Source: an uncultured Actinomycetes bacterium
Lineage (GTDB): Bacteria > Actinomycetota > Coriobacteriia > Coriobacteriales > Atopobiaceae
Length of the DNA stretch: 40,838 nucleotides
Direction of reading: 5' to 3'
Assembly: GCA_900318935.1 (NCBI GenBank)
Contig: ONMP01000005.1
Location: forward strand, 1 to 40,838
The notes beneath the pieces were generated by a model, which saw only the letters and a program-made list of their open reading frames with translations, did no database searches and had not been told where the DNA came from. Both the position numbers and the translations under genes were made by a program. Below, one piece after another: positions 17,479 to 25,020 of the stretch (positions are counted from its first letter, which is position 1; the number at the start of each line of letters is the position of its first letter).

Positions 17479-17498
17479 GGTGTTCCCCTGCATAGACC

Positions 17499-18299
17499 TT
17501 ACAGCTCGATCATCAGCTCCACGGGACAGTGGTCCGACCCGTACACTTCGTTGAGGATTGCCGCGCCGGTCACTTGGTCGGCGATGGATTCGCTTACGAG
17601 GAAGTAGTCGATGCGCCAGCCAGCGTTGCGCGCCCGTGCTCGCATGCGATAGCTCCACCAGCTATAGGCGCCCTCAAGGTCAGGGAAGCGGGAGCGGAAT
17701 GTGTCAACGAGACCGGAGTCGAGCAACTTGGTGAAGCTCTCGCGCTCCTCGTCCGAGAAGCCGGCGTTGCCGCGGTTGGGGCCGGGGTTCTTGAGGTCGA
17801 TCTCCTCGTGGGCAACGTTGAAGTCTCCGCAGGTTATCACAGGTTTCGTCTGTGCCAGCTCACCAAGGAACTCACGATAGCGAGCGTCCCAGGCAAGCCG
17901 CACGTCGATGCGTTTGAGCTCGTTCTGTGCATTGGGCGTGTAGACGTTGACGAACCAGTACTTGTCAAATTCCAGCGCGCACACACGGCCTTCATCGTCG
18001 GCTACCTCGCAGCCGGTGTGGCGGATGACTTGGATTGGCTCCTCACGGCACCATACGGCTGTCCCTGAGTAGCCCTTGCGTTCGGCGAAGCTCCAGACCT
18101 GGTGGTAACCCTCGAAGTCAAGGCCTAGTTTGGCGCGCTGGTCATCCTGGAGCTTGGTCTCTTGGATGGCAAAGACGTCGGCGTCAAGTGCGCGGAATAT
18201 CTCCTCGAAGCTCGGGTCTTTCTTGAGCACGGCGCGAAGACCGTTGACGTTCCACGAGACGAGGCGCAGCTCCTGCCGCGCGGGGGAATCGGTTGCCAT
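17499..18299 (-). CDS. xth: Exodeoxyribonuclease III
   Basis: A 266-residue AP endonuclease/3'-5' exonuclease of base excision repair. Motifs of the EEP fold are all present: LVSWNVNGLRAVL, FAIQETKL (metal-binding Glu), SGTAVWCRE, VNVYTPNAQNE, CGDFNVAHEEIDL, WRIDYFLVSESI and a C-terminal YGSDHCPVEL with the catalytic Asp/His. Length is normal. The ATG at 18299 has AAGGAGCC upstream. It sits between a PHP phosphoesterase and the GNAT fusion on the same strand. Confidence 0.95.
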   Translation of the reverse strand: MATDSPARQELRLVSWNVNGLRAVLKKDPSFEEIFRALDADVFAIQETKLQDDQRAKLGLDFEGYHQVWSFAERKGYSGTAVWCREEPIQVIRHTGCEVADDEGRVCALEFDKYWFVNVYTPNAQNELKRIDVRLAWDARYREFLGELAQTKPVITCGDFNVAHEEIDLKNPGPNRGNAGFSDEERESFTKLLDSGLVDTFRSRFPDLEGAYSWWSYRMRARARNAGWRIDYFLVSESIADQVTGAAILNEVYGSDHCPVELMIEL

Positions 18300-18385
18300 G
18301 GGAAGGCTCCTTGTCTACCGATGGTCGGATGCTTCCCTACTCTACCACGTAGCGGTGTGCTGTGGGGATATGCTTCCATGGCGCC

Positions 18386-19189
18386 TCATGTGCCGAGGGC
18401 GTTGTCGAGCGTGTCGAGGAACGTCTTGGCGTCGCGTGTGGCCACCAGCTCTGGTGGGAAGTGGATTTCTTTGAGCATGGCATCGGTGTGATCAAATCGC
18501 CCGACGTCACAGGCTATGTGAGCGTCGGTGCCGGTGGATATCGTGACCCCGAGTTCGGCGCAACGCTCGGCAATGTGACGACATGCGCGTTGGGTGTGTT
18601 CCCCATAGTGAGGTTCGAAGCTGTGCTCGTTGATTTCGATGAGCTTGCCGCGCTCCTTTGCGGCAAGCAGCACCGTGTCCACGTCGAAACGGACGCCTGC
18701 CCGTCCCGTATGGCCGAGGATGAGCACTTTGGGGTCGTCAAGCGCGCCTACATACATGTCGGTGGTCTGGCCGATTGTCGCGTCTTCGGCAAAGGTCTGG
18801 TCGTGGATGCTGGCGATGACGTAGTCGAGGCCGCGCCATACGTATTCCTTGAGTGTCAGCTCTTGGCGAAACGCCCGTCCGGTGATGCCCTCTCTCAGGG
18901 TCATGTCCCAACCAAAGAGGTGCCCACCGAGGTCCACGATGTCGGCTTCCACACCGCGCATTACCTGCACGCCATCCCAGATGCGTGGCCACATTGCGAA
19001 GTTGATGAAATGCTGGTAGTCGCGCACGTGCAGAGTGGGGCTTATCATGCATGAGTAGTGATCCGTTGAGCCGATAAGCTCGAGGCCGGCCTCGCGTGCC
19101 GCCGTCACGCATTCCCCGATAGTCGAGTATGCATGACGCGAGAACAACGTGTGCGTGTGAACGTCGCAGGCGAAGGGCGGGCGTGGCAT
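18386..19189 (-). CDS. PHP-domain phosphoesterase (histidinol-phosphatase-like)
   Basis: A 267-residue protein of the PHP family. The metal-binding motifs are visible in order: CDVHTHTLFSRHAYST, GSTDHYSC, GVEADIVD, IASIHDQTF, ILGHTGRAG, EINEHS and STGTDAHIACDVGR. This pattern fits YcdX-like or histidinol-phosphatase-like phosphoesterases; no other histidine genes are near, so the substrate is open. The start at 19189 (AAGGAGAT behind it) is preferred over a much longer frame that extends into the divergent sirtuin gene. Confidence 0.85.
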   Translation of the reverse strand: MPRPPFACDVHTHTLFSRHAYSTIGECVTAAREAGLELIGSTDHYSCMISPTLHVRDYQHFINFAMWPRIWDGVQVMRGVEADIVDLGGHLFGWDMTLREGITGRAFRQELTLKEYVWRGLDYVIASIHDQTFAEDATIGQTTDMYVGALDDPKVLILGHTGRAGVRFDVDTVLLAAKERGKLIEINEHSFEPHYGEHTQRACRHIAERCAELGVTISTGTDAHIACDVGRFDHTDAMLKEIHFPPELVATRDAKTFLDTLDNALGT

Positions 19190-19276
19190 GGGATCTCCTT
19201 CCGTGGGCTGCATGCCATTGTATACCTTGGTTGACAGGTGGCGTATCATGTGACCATCCGGAGAAAGGAGCACGAC

Positions 19277-20014
19277 ATGGGACGGACGATAACCGATGCG
19301 CGAGAGGCAGCGCAGGCTTTGAAGGAACGAGTTGACCGAGCGGGTAGTGTCGTCTTCTTTGGTGGGGCGGGGGTGAGCACGGCGAGTGGCATCCCTGACT
19401 TTCGTTCGCCGGATGGACTGTACCATCAGCGCTTCAAGTATCCACCCGAGACGATGCTCTCACGGAGCTTCTACGACACGCACACCGAGGAATTCTTTGA
19501 CTTCTACCGGACAAAGATGATCGCTCTTGGGGCTAAACCCTGCCAGGCGCATCGCAAGCTGGCCGAGCTCGAAGCCGAGGGCAAGGTAAGCGCGGTCGTC
19601 ACGCAAAACATCGATGGCCTGCACCAGCTTGCCGGCTCGAAGCGTGTGTGGGAGTTGCACGGCTCCGTTCATCGCAACATATGCCGTCGCTGCGGTGAGG
19701 TTTACTCAGCAGAGTGGGTGCTGGGTACCAAAGGTGTGCCGCATTGCGAAAAATGTGGCGGCGAGGTGAAGCCCGACGTGGTTCTCTACGAAGAAGGACT
19801 CGACGAGCGCGTGATAGACGGGGCCGTGCGTGCCATCGCATCGTGCGACCTGCTCATCATCGGAGGCACGTCACTCGTGGTGTATCCGGCGGCAGGTCTT
19901 GTGCGCTACTTCCGAGGTAGTGACCTCGTGATCTGCAACCTGCAGCCCACTGGGCAGGATTCGTCGGCCGACCTCGTGCTCGCTTGCGATATCGCAAAAG
20001 CTTTCGACTGGTAG
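19277..20014 (+). CDS. cobB: NAD-dependent protein deacylase (sirtuin)
   Basis: A 245-residue Sir2-family enzyme removing acyl groups from lysine with NAD. It has the NAD motif FGGAGVSTASGIPDFRSPDG, TQNIDGLHQLAGS, the catalytic His in LHGSVHRN, a four-Cys zinc site (CRRC...CEKCGG), KPDVVLYEE, and IIGGTSLVVYPAAGL. It resembles class U/M bacterial sirtuins. ATG 19277 follows AAAGGAG at 19264-19270. It is divergent from the PHP gene. A GNAT domain is encoded 2 kb away, but no functional link is shown. Confidence 0.93.
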   Translation: MGRTITDAREAAQALKERVDRAGSVVFFGGAGVSTASGIPDFRSPDGLYHQRFKYPPETMLSRSFYDTHTEEFFDFYRTKMIALGAKPCQAHRKLAELEAEGKVSAVVTQNIDGLHQLAGSKRVWELHGSVHRNICRRCGEVYSAEWVLGTKGVPHCEKCGGEVKPDVVLYEEGLDERVIDGAVRAIASCDLLIIGGTSLVVYPAAGLVRYFRGSDLVICNLQPTGQDSSADLVLACDIAKAFDW

Positions 20015-20034
20015 CCGCAGCGTATCATTTTTAA

Positions 20035-20065
20035 GTGCGCAAAAGGAATAGCACCTTTTGCGCAC
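20035..20065 (+). terminator. Stem-loop after the sirtuin gene
   Basis: A perfect 12-bp stem (20035-20046 with 20054-20065) with a 7-nt loop lies 20 nt after the stop codon. It contains AAAAGG/CCTTTT but is not followed by a U-run. A terminator in either direction is plausible. Confidence 0.6.
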
Positions 20066-20114
20066 CTCACCATTGCCTCTATGTCACGTTTGTCGTATTT
20101 TCTATACGGAAAAT

Positions 20115-20143
20115 TTGGCCTTACGCACAAAAAGCGCTAGAAT
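20115..20143 (+). promoter_or_regulatory. Promoter of the folP-folK fusion
   Basis: TTGGCC (20115-20120), 17 nt, TAGAAT (20138-20143), 33 nt before the start codon. Good spacing and position in an AT-richer stretch. Confidence 0.55.
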
Positions 20144-20176
20144 CACACGGATTGTACCAAATCCGAAGGGCACGGG

Positions 20177-21601
20177 ATGCTACGCGACAACTACAACAGC
20201 TGGCGGTGCGCACGCCACGATATATCGCTTGCAAGGCCACGCATCATGGGCGTGCTCAATGTCACGCCTGACTCGTTCTCCGATGGTGGCGACCATATGG
20301 ACGTCGAGGCGGCCATAGCTCATGGGCTTGCCATGCTCGATGACGGGGCCGACATCATCGACGTGGGTGGCGAGTCTACGCGCCCTGGTCATGAGCCGGT
20401 TGATCCCGAAGTCGAGCTTGACCGCGTGGCGCCTGTTGTGGAGGCTTTGTGCGAGCGGGGTGCCATCGTGTCGATAGACACGCGCCATGCTGAGGTCGCA
20501 CAGACTTGTCTGGAGCTCGGAGCTTCCATCGTCAACGACGTCTCCGGCTTTACGGAGCAGGACATGGTCGATGTCGTGGCGGAGTGGGACTGTGGTGTCA
20601 TCGTCATGCACTGGAACCAGAAGTCCGGTCGCAACTCCCGGCGTTCCGTGCGCCTCGACACGAGTCTGCCCGCGCGGCGGCAGGTGCCCAGCGCACGACG
20701 CTTTACGCTCCCCGACGAGATGCCCGTGATGCGTGATGTCATGGGTTTCTTGGGCGACCAGGCACGTACGCTGTTACGTGCGGGCGTTGCTCATGATCGC
20801 ATCTGTATCGACCCCGGTGCGGGCTTCCAAAAGTCCACGGACGAGGATGTCATCATTCAGCGCAATACAAGGAAGCTCGTCTCCATGGGCTATCACGTGA
20901 TGTGTGCCGTTTCTCGCAAGCGCTTCGTGGGGGCTGTCACGGCTACCGATGAGGCCCTGGAGCGCGATGCGGCGACCATGGGCATGTGCCTCTCCGCGGT
21001 GGAGTGCGGGGCGCGTGTGCTGCGCGTGCATGATGTAAAGGGCGCATTCAAGGCGCTCACGTCGTATTGGGCGGTCTCACGCGCCGATCAGAGGCAGGGG
21101 TTCGTGGCGCTGGGGTCGAATGTCGGCAATCGCTTGGAAAACCTCGCCGAGGCGGCGCGGCGCATCGACAAGGTGCCACTGACCTGCGTGGTTAACGTCA
21201 GCAATGCCTACGAAACGGAGCCCGCGTATGGCATTGCCACGCCAGTGGCCAACGCCATGGCGGAGATTCGCACTGAGCTGCATCCACTTGTCTTGCTCGA
21301 CCACCTGCTCCGCATAGAGGACGAGATGGGACGCACGCGCGATCCCAAGGAATCCGGACATGGGCCACGAACCATCGATTTGGATTTGTGCTGGGTTCAA
21401 GGTGAGGAGCATCACGGTGCGCGGCTTGCCCTCCCACATCCGAGACTCGGTGAGCGGGAGTTCGTTCTCGTGCCGATGGATGACCTCATGCCTGATCCGG
21501 TACGATTCCTCACACATTCAGGTGTCGTGGTGCAGCCTGAGGAGCTGCGCGTGGGCAAGGTCATTGCGGAGCTTGGCCTCGTCGAGTGGCAGAACGACTA
21601 G
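20177..21601 (+). CDS. folP: Dihydropteroate synthase-HPPK fusion
   Basis: A 474-residue bifunctional folate enzyme. The N-terminal part (about 15-300) is dihydropteroate synthase: GVLNVTPDSFSDGG, DVGGESTRPG, VSIDTRHAEV, IVNDVSG, IDPGAGFQKS, SRKRFVG and a final RVHDVKG. The C-terminal part (about 305-470) is 6-hydroxymethyl-7,8-dihydropterin pyrophosphokinase (folK): VALGSNVGNRLENL, NAYETEPAYG, IEDEMGRTRDPKE, GPRTIDLDLCW and LPHPRLGEREFVLVPMDDL. Together they catalyse two successive steps, with HPPK acting first, so domain order is opposite to reaction order. Binding-site strength at ATG 20177 is modest. It converges on coaX with 11 nt between. Confidence 0.95.
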   Translation: MLRDNYNSWRCARHDISLARPRIMGVLNVTPDSFSDGGDHMDVEAAIAHGLAMLDDGADIIDVGGESTRPGHEPVDPEVELDRVAPVVEALCERGAIVSIDTRHAEVAQTCLELGASIVNDVSGFTEQDMVDVVAEWDCGVIVMHWNQKSGRNSRRSVRLDTSLPARRQVPSARRFTLPDEMPVMRDVMGFLGDQARTLLRAGVAHDRICIDPGAGFQKSTDEDVIIQRNTRKLVSMGYHVMCAVSRKRFVGAVTATDEALERDAATMGMCLSAVECGARVLRVHDVKGAFKALTSYWAVSRADQRQGFVALGSNVGNRLENLAEAARRIDKVPLTCVVNVSNAYETEPAYGIATPVANAMAEIRTELHPLVLLDHLLRIEDEMGRTRDPKESGHGPRTIDLDLCWVQGEEHHGARLALPHPRLGEREFVLVPMDDLMPDPVRFLTHSGVVVQPEELRVGKVIAELGLVEWQND

Positions 21602-21612
21602 CGTATCTGCGC

Positions 21613-22389
21613 TCAGTGCGTGCGAACCCAGTGCCAGATGTCGCGAATGCCGCGAAGCGTGAGATCGGGATCTATCGCGTCAAAGAGGTCAGTCGCTACG
21701 CCTACGGTGCGCGCAAGACCGCCCGTTCCCACCACGGCGGCATCCTCGATGGCGAGTTCCGCCTTGATGCGCGACACCAAACCTTCAGCCTGCGCGGCAG
21801 CACCAATCACGAGTCCCGACTGCACGGCGGTCTCGGTGGAGTCGCCTAGTGCATGCGCGGGAGCTTCTATGGGGACGCTCGCAAGCTTTGCGGCCCGCGC
21901 GAAGAGCGCATCGGCCGAGAGCATAACGCCCGGGGCGATGGTGCCGCCCCTATACGCGCCGTCTCGGTCCACGACATCGATATTCGTTGCCGTGCCGAAG
22001 TCCACGACGATGACGGGTGCCCCATAGGTGCGTAGTGCGGCGATGGCGTTGGCGATGCGATCGGCGCCGACGCGTGCAGGATTTTTGAGTAGAAGCGGCA
22101 TGTCGCAAGAAGTGCCCGGGCTTATGAGCAGGGGATCGCGTCCAAACATGCGTTGGAAGCAGCGCATCCAAGCGCGCGAGAGGACGGGAACGACACTGGC
22201 CACGGCGGCATCGTCGACACTGCTGATGTCAAAGCCATCCATAGCGAGGTAGCCATAGAGTCTCGATCTGAGGCTGTCGGAGGTGTCCGTATGTAGGGTG
22301 GGCATGCGCCAGCCCATAAGGTTCGTACCATCCTCGTCAAAGAGTCCGATGGTTGTCTGCGTGTTGCCTACGTCAACGGAGAGAAACAC
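21613..22389 (-). CDS. coaX: Type III pantothenate kinase
   Basis: A 258-residue ASKHA-fold kinase for the first step of coenzyme A synthesis. Seen are SVDVGNTQTTIGLF (phosphate-1 loop), KNPARVGADRIANAIAA, VIVVDFGTATNIDVVD, YRGGTIAPGVMLSADAL and VVGTGGLA. The start is taken as GTG 22389, because TAGGAGGCACGAA precedes it at ideal spacing. An ATG eight codons earlier has no such site. CoaX enzymes are insensitive to feedback by CoA and do not need ATP at low Km. Confidence 0.92.
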   Translation of the reverse strand: MFLSVDVGNTQTTIGLFDEDGTNLMGWRMPTLHTDTSDSLRSRLYGYLAMDGFDISSVDDAAVASVVPVLSRAWMRCFQRMFGRDPLLISPGTSCDMPLLLKNPARVGADRIANAIAALRTYGAPVIVVDFGTATNIDVVDRDGAYRGGTIAPGVMLSADALFARAAKLASVPIEAPAHALGDSTETAVQSGLVIGAAAQAEGLVSRIKAELAIEDAAVVGTGGLARTVGVATDLFDAIDPDLTLRGIRDIWHWVRTH

Positions 22390-22500
22390 TTCGTGCCTCC
22401 TATGGGTGTGCAAGATTGTTCTCTAACTAGCCCTGCTTAGCATACATGAATACAAAAATCAACGTCTGACCACTCACCAAATAAGTTACAGATTTAAAGC

Positions 22501-22587
22501 TTGTTAAGCTTGCGAAGGTCTATACTCATCAAATGTCGCTTCACCTGTGAGAAGTGGACACATTTCCTCTTTTCAAATGTGGTGAAG
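22501..22587 (+). promoter_or_regulatory. Promoter region and structured leader of the PTS operon
   Basis: The AT-rich gap 22414-22696 holds a TATACT -10 (22521-22526). Upstream is TTGTTA (22501-22506, 14 nt, short spacing), inside the inverted repeat AAGCTT-GTT-AAGCTT. Immediately downstream an imperfect nested stem can form: CTTCAC (22539-22544) with GTGAAG (22582-22587), and CACATTT (22559-22565) with AAATGTG (22575-22581). A further 7-bp stem is at 22648-22666. A regulated leader is plausible; no known RNA class was recognised. Confidence 0.4.
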
Positions 22588-22696
22588 AGATGTAATTTAG
22601 GAGTAAGGCATGTCGTAAGGAGCAAAGGCATGCACTTATGTAGGCATGCCCGGACGCCGTTCGGGCAGTAGGAAGCAAGGGAAAGGAAGTACCATT

Positions 22697-23005
22697 ATGC
22701 TCACCATCCGTTTGTTCTGCGCCGCTGGCATGTCCACCAGCCTCCTCGTCCGCAAGATGGAGGAAGCCGCTGCCGCTGAGGGCACCGAGGTCGATATCAT
22801 CGCCTTCCCCGTGGGCGAGATGGATCAGCACCTTGACGGCGTCGACGTCGCTCTGCTCGGACCCCAGGTTGGCTACATGAAGGCTCAGATGCAGAAGACC
22901 GCCGCTGCCAAGGGCGTTCCCTGCGACGTCATCCCCATGGCCGACTACGGCATGGTCAACGGCAAGAACGTTCTCGCCTTCGCCAAGAAGCTCGCCAACA
23001 AGTAA
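22697..23005 (+). CDS. PTS lactose/cellobiose-family IIB component
   Basis: A 102-residue cytoplasmic phosphocarrier with the P-cysteine loop LFCAAGMSTSLLV (Cys8). Phosphate passes from IIA to this Cys and on to the sugar. Length and the GPQVGYMKAQMQKTAA segment are typical of the cellobiose/chitobiose IIB type. ATG 22697 follows AAGGAAG. It starts the PTS cluster and is the only IIB gene in the window. Confidence 0.95.
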   Translation: MLTIRLFCAAGMSTSLLVRKMEEAAAAEGTEVDIIAFPVGEMDQHLDGVDVALLGPQVGYMKAQMQKTAAAKGVPCDVIPMADYGMVNGKNVLAFAKKLANK

Positions 23006-23101
23006 GTTACTCACTCGCGCATATAGCGAATACCACTTTACCTACTGAAAGCGATTGGCCGACTGGCCCGGCCAGATCTTGATTGAAAGGAAGGAGTTAT
23101 C

Positions 23102-24526
23102 GTGGGCGATTTCATTCAGAATAATATTCTCCCCGCGTTTATGAAATTCGTAAACACGCGCGGCGTCCGTGCGATTAAGGACGGCATGATGTTCACCATG
23201 CCGCTCATCATCGTTGGTGCTGTGTACCTGCTGCTGTTCCAGCTGCCCATTCAGGCTGCTGCAGACTTCATCACGAGCCTTGGCATCGTACCGTTCCTGT
23301 CTCACGGCTACACCTCCACGTTCCAGATCATCGCTATGGTCTGCGCCGTGGGCGTCGGCTACACTTGGGCAAAGAACGATGGCTGGGAGCCGCTGTCCGC
23401 TGGCGTCATCTCCCTCGCCGTGTTCCTCATCTTCATCCCCGACTACGTTGGCCTCACCATTGATCCCTCCGCTGAGGGTGGCATTGCTGCTGGTATCGCT
23501 GCCGTCGATACGAACGCTGCTGCTGAGGCTGCCGCAAGCGCAGCCGAGGGTGGCAAGGTCGTTGCCGCAAGCGTTTCTGGTCTGAACAAGACCTGGCTGG
23601 CTGGCCAGGGCATGATCGGCGCAATTCTCGCTGGTCTTCTCAGTGGCTTGATCTACAGCATGTTCATGGCCAAGGACATCCGCATCAAGATGCCCGAGGG
23701 CGTGCCTGATGGCGTTGCCGCTGCATTCACCGGCCTCATTCCTGCTGCCGTCATCTGCACCGGCGCTGTTGTAGTCTTTGGTCTTTGCGAGGCTATCGGT
23801 GGCGTTACCCCGATTGAGGTTATCTATCGCTTCGTCCAGACGCCGCTCCAGGGCCTCGGCGACTCGCTGCCTGGCGTCATCATCTTTGAGGCTCTTATTC
23901 CTATCCTGTGGTTCTTCGGCGTCCACGGCGCAACGGTCGTTGGCTCCGTTACCCAGCCCATCGGTCTTGCCAACCAGGCAGAGAACGCCGAGATCTTCAA
24001 GCGCCTTGTTGACTCTGGTGTTCCTCGCGACCAGGCTGTCTTCCAGATTGGTGCTGAGGGTGGCCACATCTTCACCGAGGCATTCTGCAACTGCTTCCAG
24101 GCCATCTCTGGTTCCGGCATCACGCTCGGTCTCGTTATCTTCATGACCTTCATGGCGAAGTCTGCTCAGATGAAGCAGGTTGGTAAGCTCGGCCTCGGCT
24201 GCGGCATCTTCAACATCAACGAGCCCGTTCTCTTCGGTACCCCGATCGTTCTTAACCCCAAGCTGATCGTCCCGTTCGTGGCCGCTCCGCTCGTGTCCAA
24301 CATTGGCGCGTACATCCTCACCGACATCGGCTTCATGCCTTATACGATGGGCGTTACGGTTCCTTGGACCACGCCTCCCATCCTTTCCGGTCTCCTCTGC
24401 ATCGGCTGGCAGGCCGCTGCATGGCAGGCACTCACGCTGGTTGCCTCGTTCTTCATCTACCTGCCGTTCGCACGCTCGGTAGATGCTGAGTACCTGGCGA
24501 TGGAGCAGGGTCAGGACGCCGCGTAA
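23102..24526 (+). CDS. PTS cellobiose-type IIC permease (first copy)
   Basis: A 474-residue permease with about ten membrane helices. Family motifs are FWFFGVHGATVVGS-like (LWFFGVHGATVVG), EGGHIFTEAF and FNINEPVLFGTPIVLNP. An Ala/Glu/Gly-rich insertion at about residues 120-160, with repeated AAEAAAS-like units, is unusual and probably forms an external or cytoplasmic loop. The start is GTG 23102 with AAGGAG 7 nt ahead. Codon use (many GCT, CTC, TTC) looks strongly biased, suggesting high expression. It lies 96 nt after IIB and is followed by a good terminator before IIA. Confidence 0.93.
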   Translation: MGDFIQNNILPAFMKFVNTRGVRAIKDGMMFTMPLIIVGAVYLLLFQLPIQAAADFITSLGIVPFLSHGYTSTFQIIAMVCAVGVGYTWAKNDGWEPLSAGVISLAVFLIFIPDYVGLTIDPSAEGGIAAGIAAVDTNAAAEAAASAAEGGKVVAASVSGLNKTWLAGQGMIGAILAGLLSGLIYSMFMAKDIRIKMPEGVPDGVAAAFTGLIPAAVICTGAVVVFGLCEAIGGVTPIEVIYRFVQTPLQGLGDSLPGVIIFEALIPILWFFGVHGATVVGSVTQPIGLANQAENAEIFKRLVDSGVPRDQAVFQIGAEGGHIFTEAFCNCFQAISGSGITLGLVIFMTFMAKSAQMKQVGKLGLGCGIFNINEPVLFGTPIVLNPKLIVPFVAAPLVSNIGAYILTDIGFMPYTMGVTVPWTTPPILSGLLCIGWQAAAWQALTLVASFFIYLPFARSVDAEYLAMEQGQDAA

Positions 24527-24540
24527 GGTTTTGTCTACTT

Positions 24541-24573
24541 GCCGGTGACGCCGTTGTTCGTCACCGGCTTTTT
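24541..24573 (+). terminator. Intrinsic terminator between IIC and IIA
   Basis: A 10-bp perfect stem (24541-24550 with 24559-24568) with an 8-nt loop is followed by TTTTT. This is a textbook rho-independent terminator placed inside an otherwise continuous PTS gene cluster. Confidence 0.85.
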
Positions 24574-24614
24574 ACAAGGCTTTTGTAATAATTTCGACAT
24601 AAGGAGGTTTAAGC

Positions 24615-24929
24615 ATGACAGAAGAGATGGAGCTCATTTGCTTCCAGGTCATTAGTTCCGCTGGTGGTGCCAAGTCCAACTACATCTCGGCCATTCAGGC
24701 TGCCAAGGAGGGTCGCTTCGACGAGGCCCGCGAGATGATTAAGAATGGCGATGACATGATGGTCGTGGCTCATGAGCCGCACAACAAGCTCCTCATGTGG
24801 GAGGCCCAGGGCCGCACCGACATCGTGTGCGTCCTCCTCATCCACGCCGAGGACCAGATGATGAGCTGCGAGGTCTTCAAGCAGCTTGCCGTCGAGCTCA
24901 TCGACCTCTATGAGAATCACTTCAAATAA
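24615..24929 (+). CDS. PTS lactose/cellobiose-family IIA component
   Basis: A 104-residue trimeric helical phosphocarrier. The active His is His77 in LLIHAEDQMMS, with the neighbouring Asp80 that normally helps bind the metal. It takes phosphate from HPr. AAGGAGG stands before ATG 24615. It comes after a strong terminator, so its level may be lower than that of the IIB and IIC, or it may have a separate start. It is the only IIA in the window and probably serves both IIC proteins. Confidence 0.95.
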   Translation: MTEEMELICFQVISSAGGAKSNYISAIQAAKEGRFDEAREMIKNGDDMMVVAHEPHNKLLMWEAQGRTDIVCVLLIHAEDQMMSCEVFKQLAVELIDLYENHFK

Positions 24930-24952
24930 GAAGTAGGCAAAGTGAGCTCTAG

Positions 24953-24985
24953 GGCGGGGAGGACTGCGGTTCTCCCCGCCTTTTT
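24953..24985 (+). terminator. Intrinsic terminator after IIA
   Basis: GGCGGGGAG (24953-24961) pairs with CTCCCCGCC (24972-24980), followed by TTTTT. Confidence 0.85.
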
Positions 24986-25020
24986 GCATATACGGAGGAA
25001 TCTCCTAAGGAAGGGGAAAG

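Noticed and set aside
19231-19249. Promoter TTGACA...TATCAT upstream of the sirtuin gene
   Set aside because: The spacing is only 7 nt, and no acceptable -10 lies 16-18 nt after TTGACA.
23042-24067. 341-codon open frame antisense to the first PTS IIC
   Set aside because: The composition (Asp/Ala/His/Asn-rich) follows from strong codon bias of the permease on the other strand; no binding site and no family.
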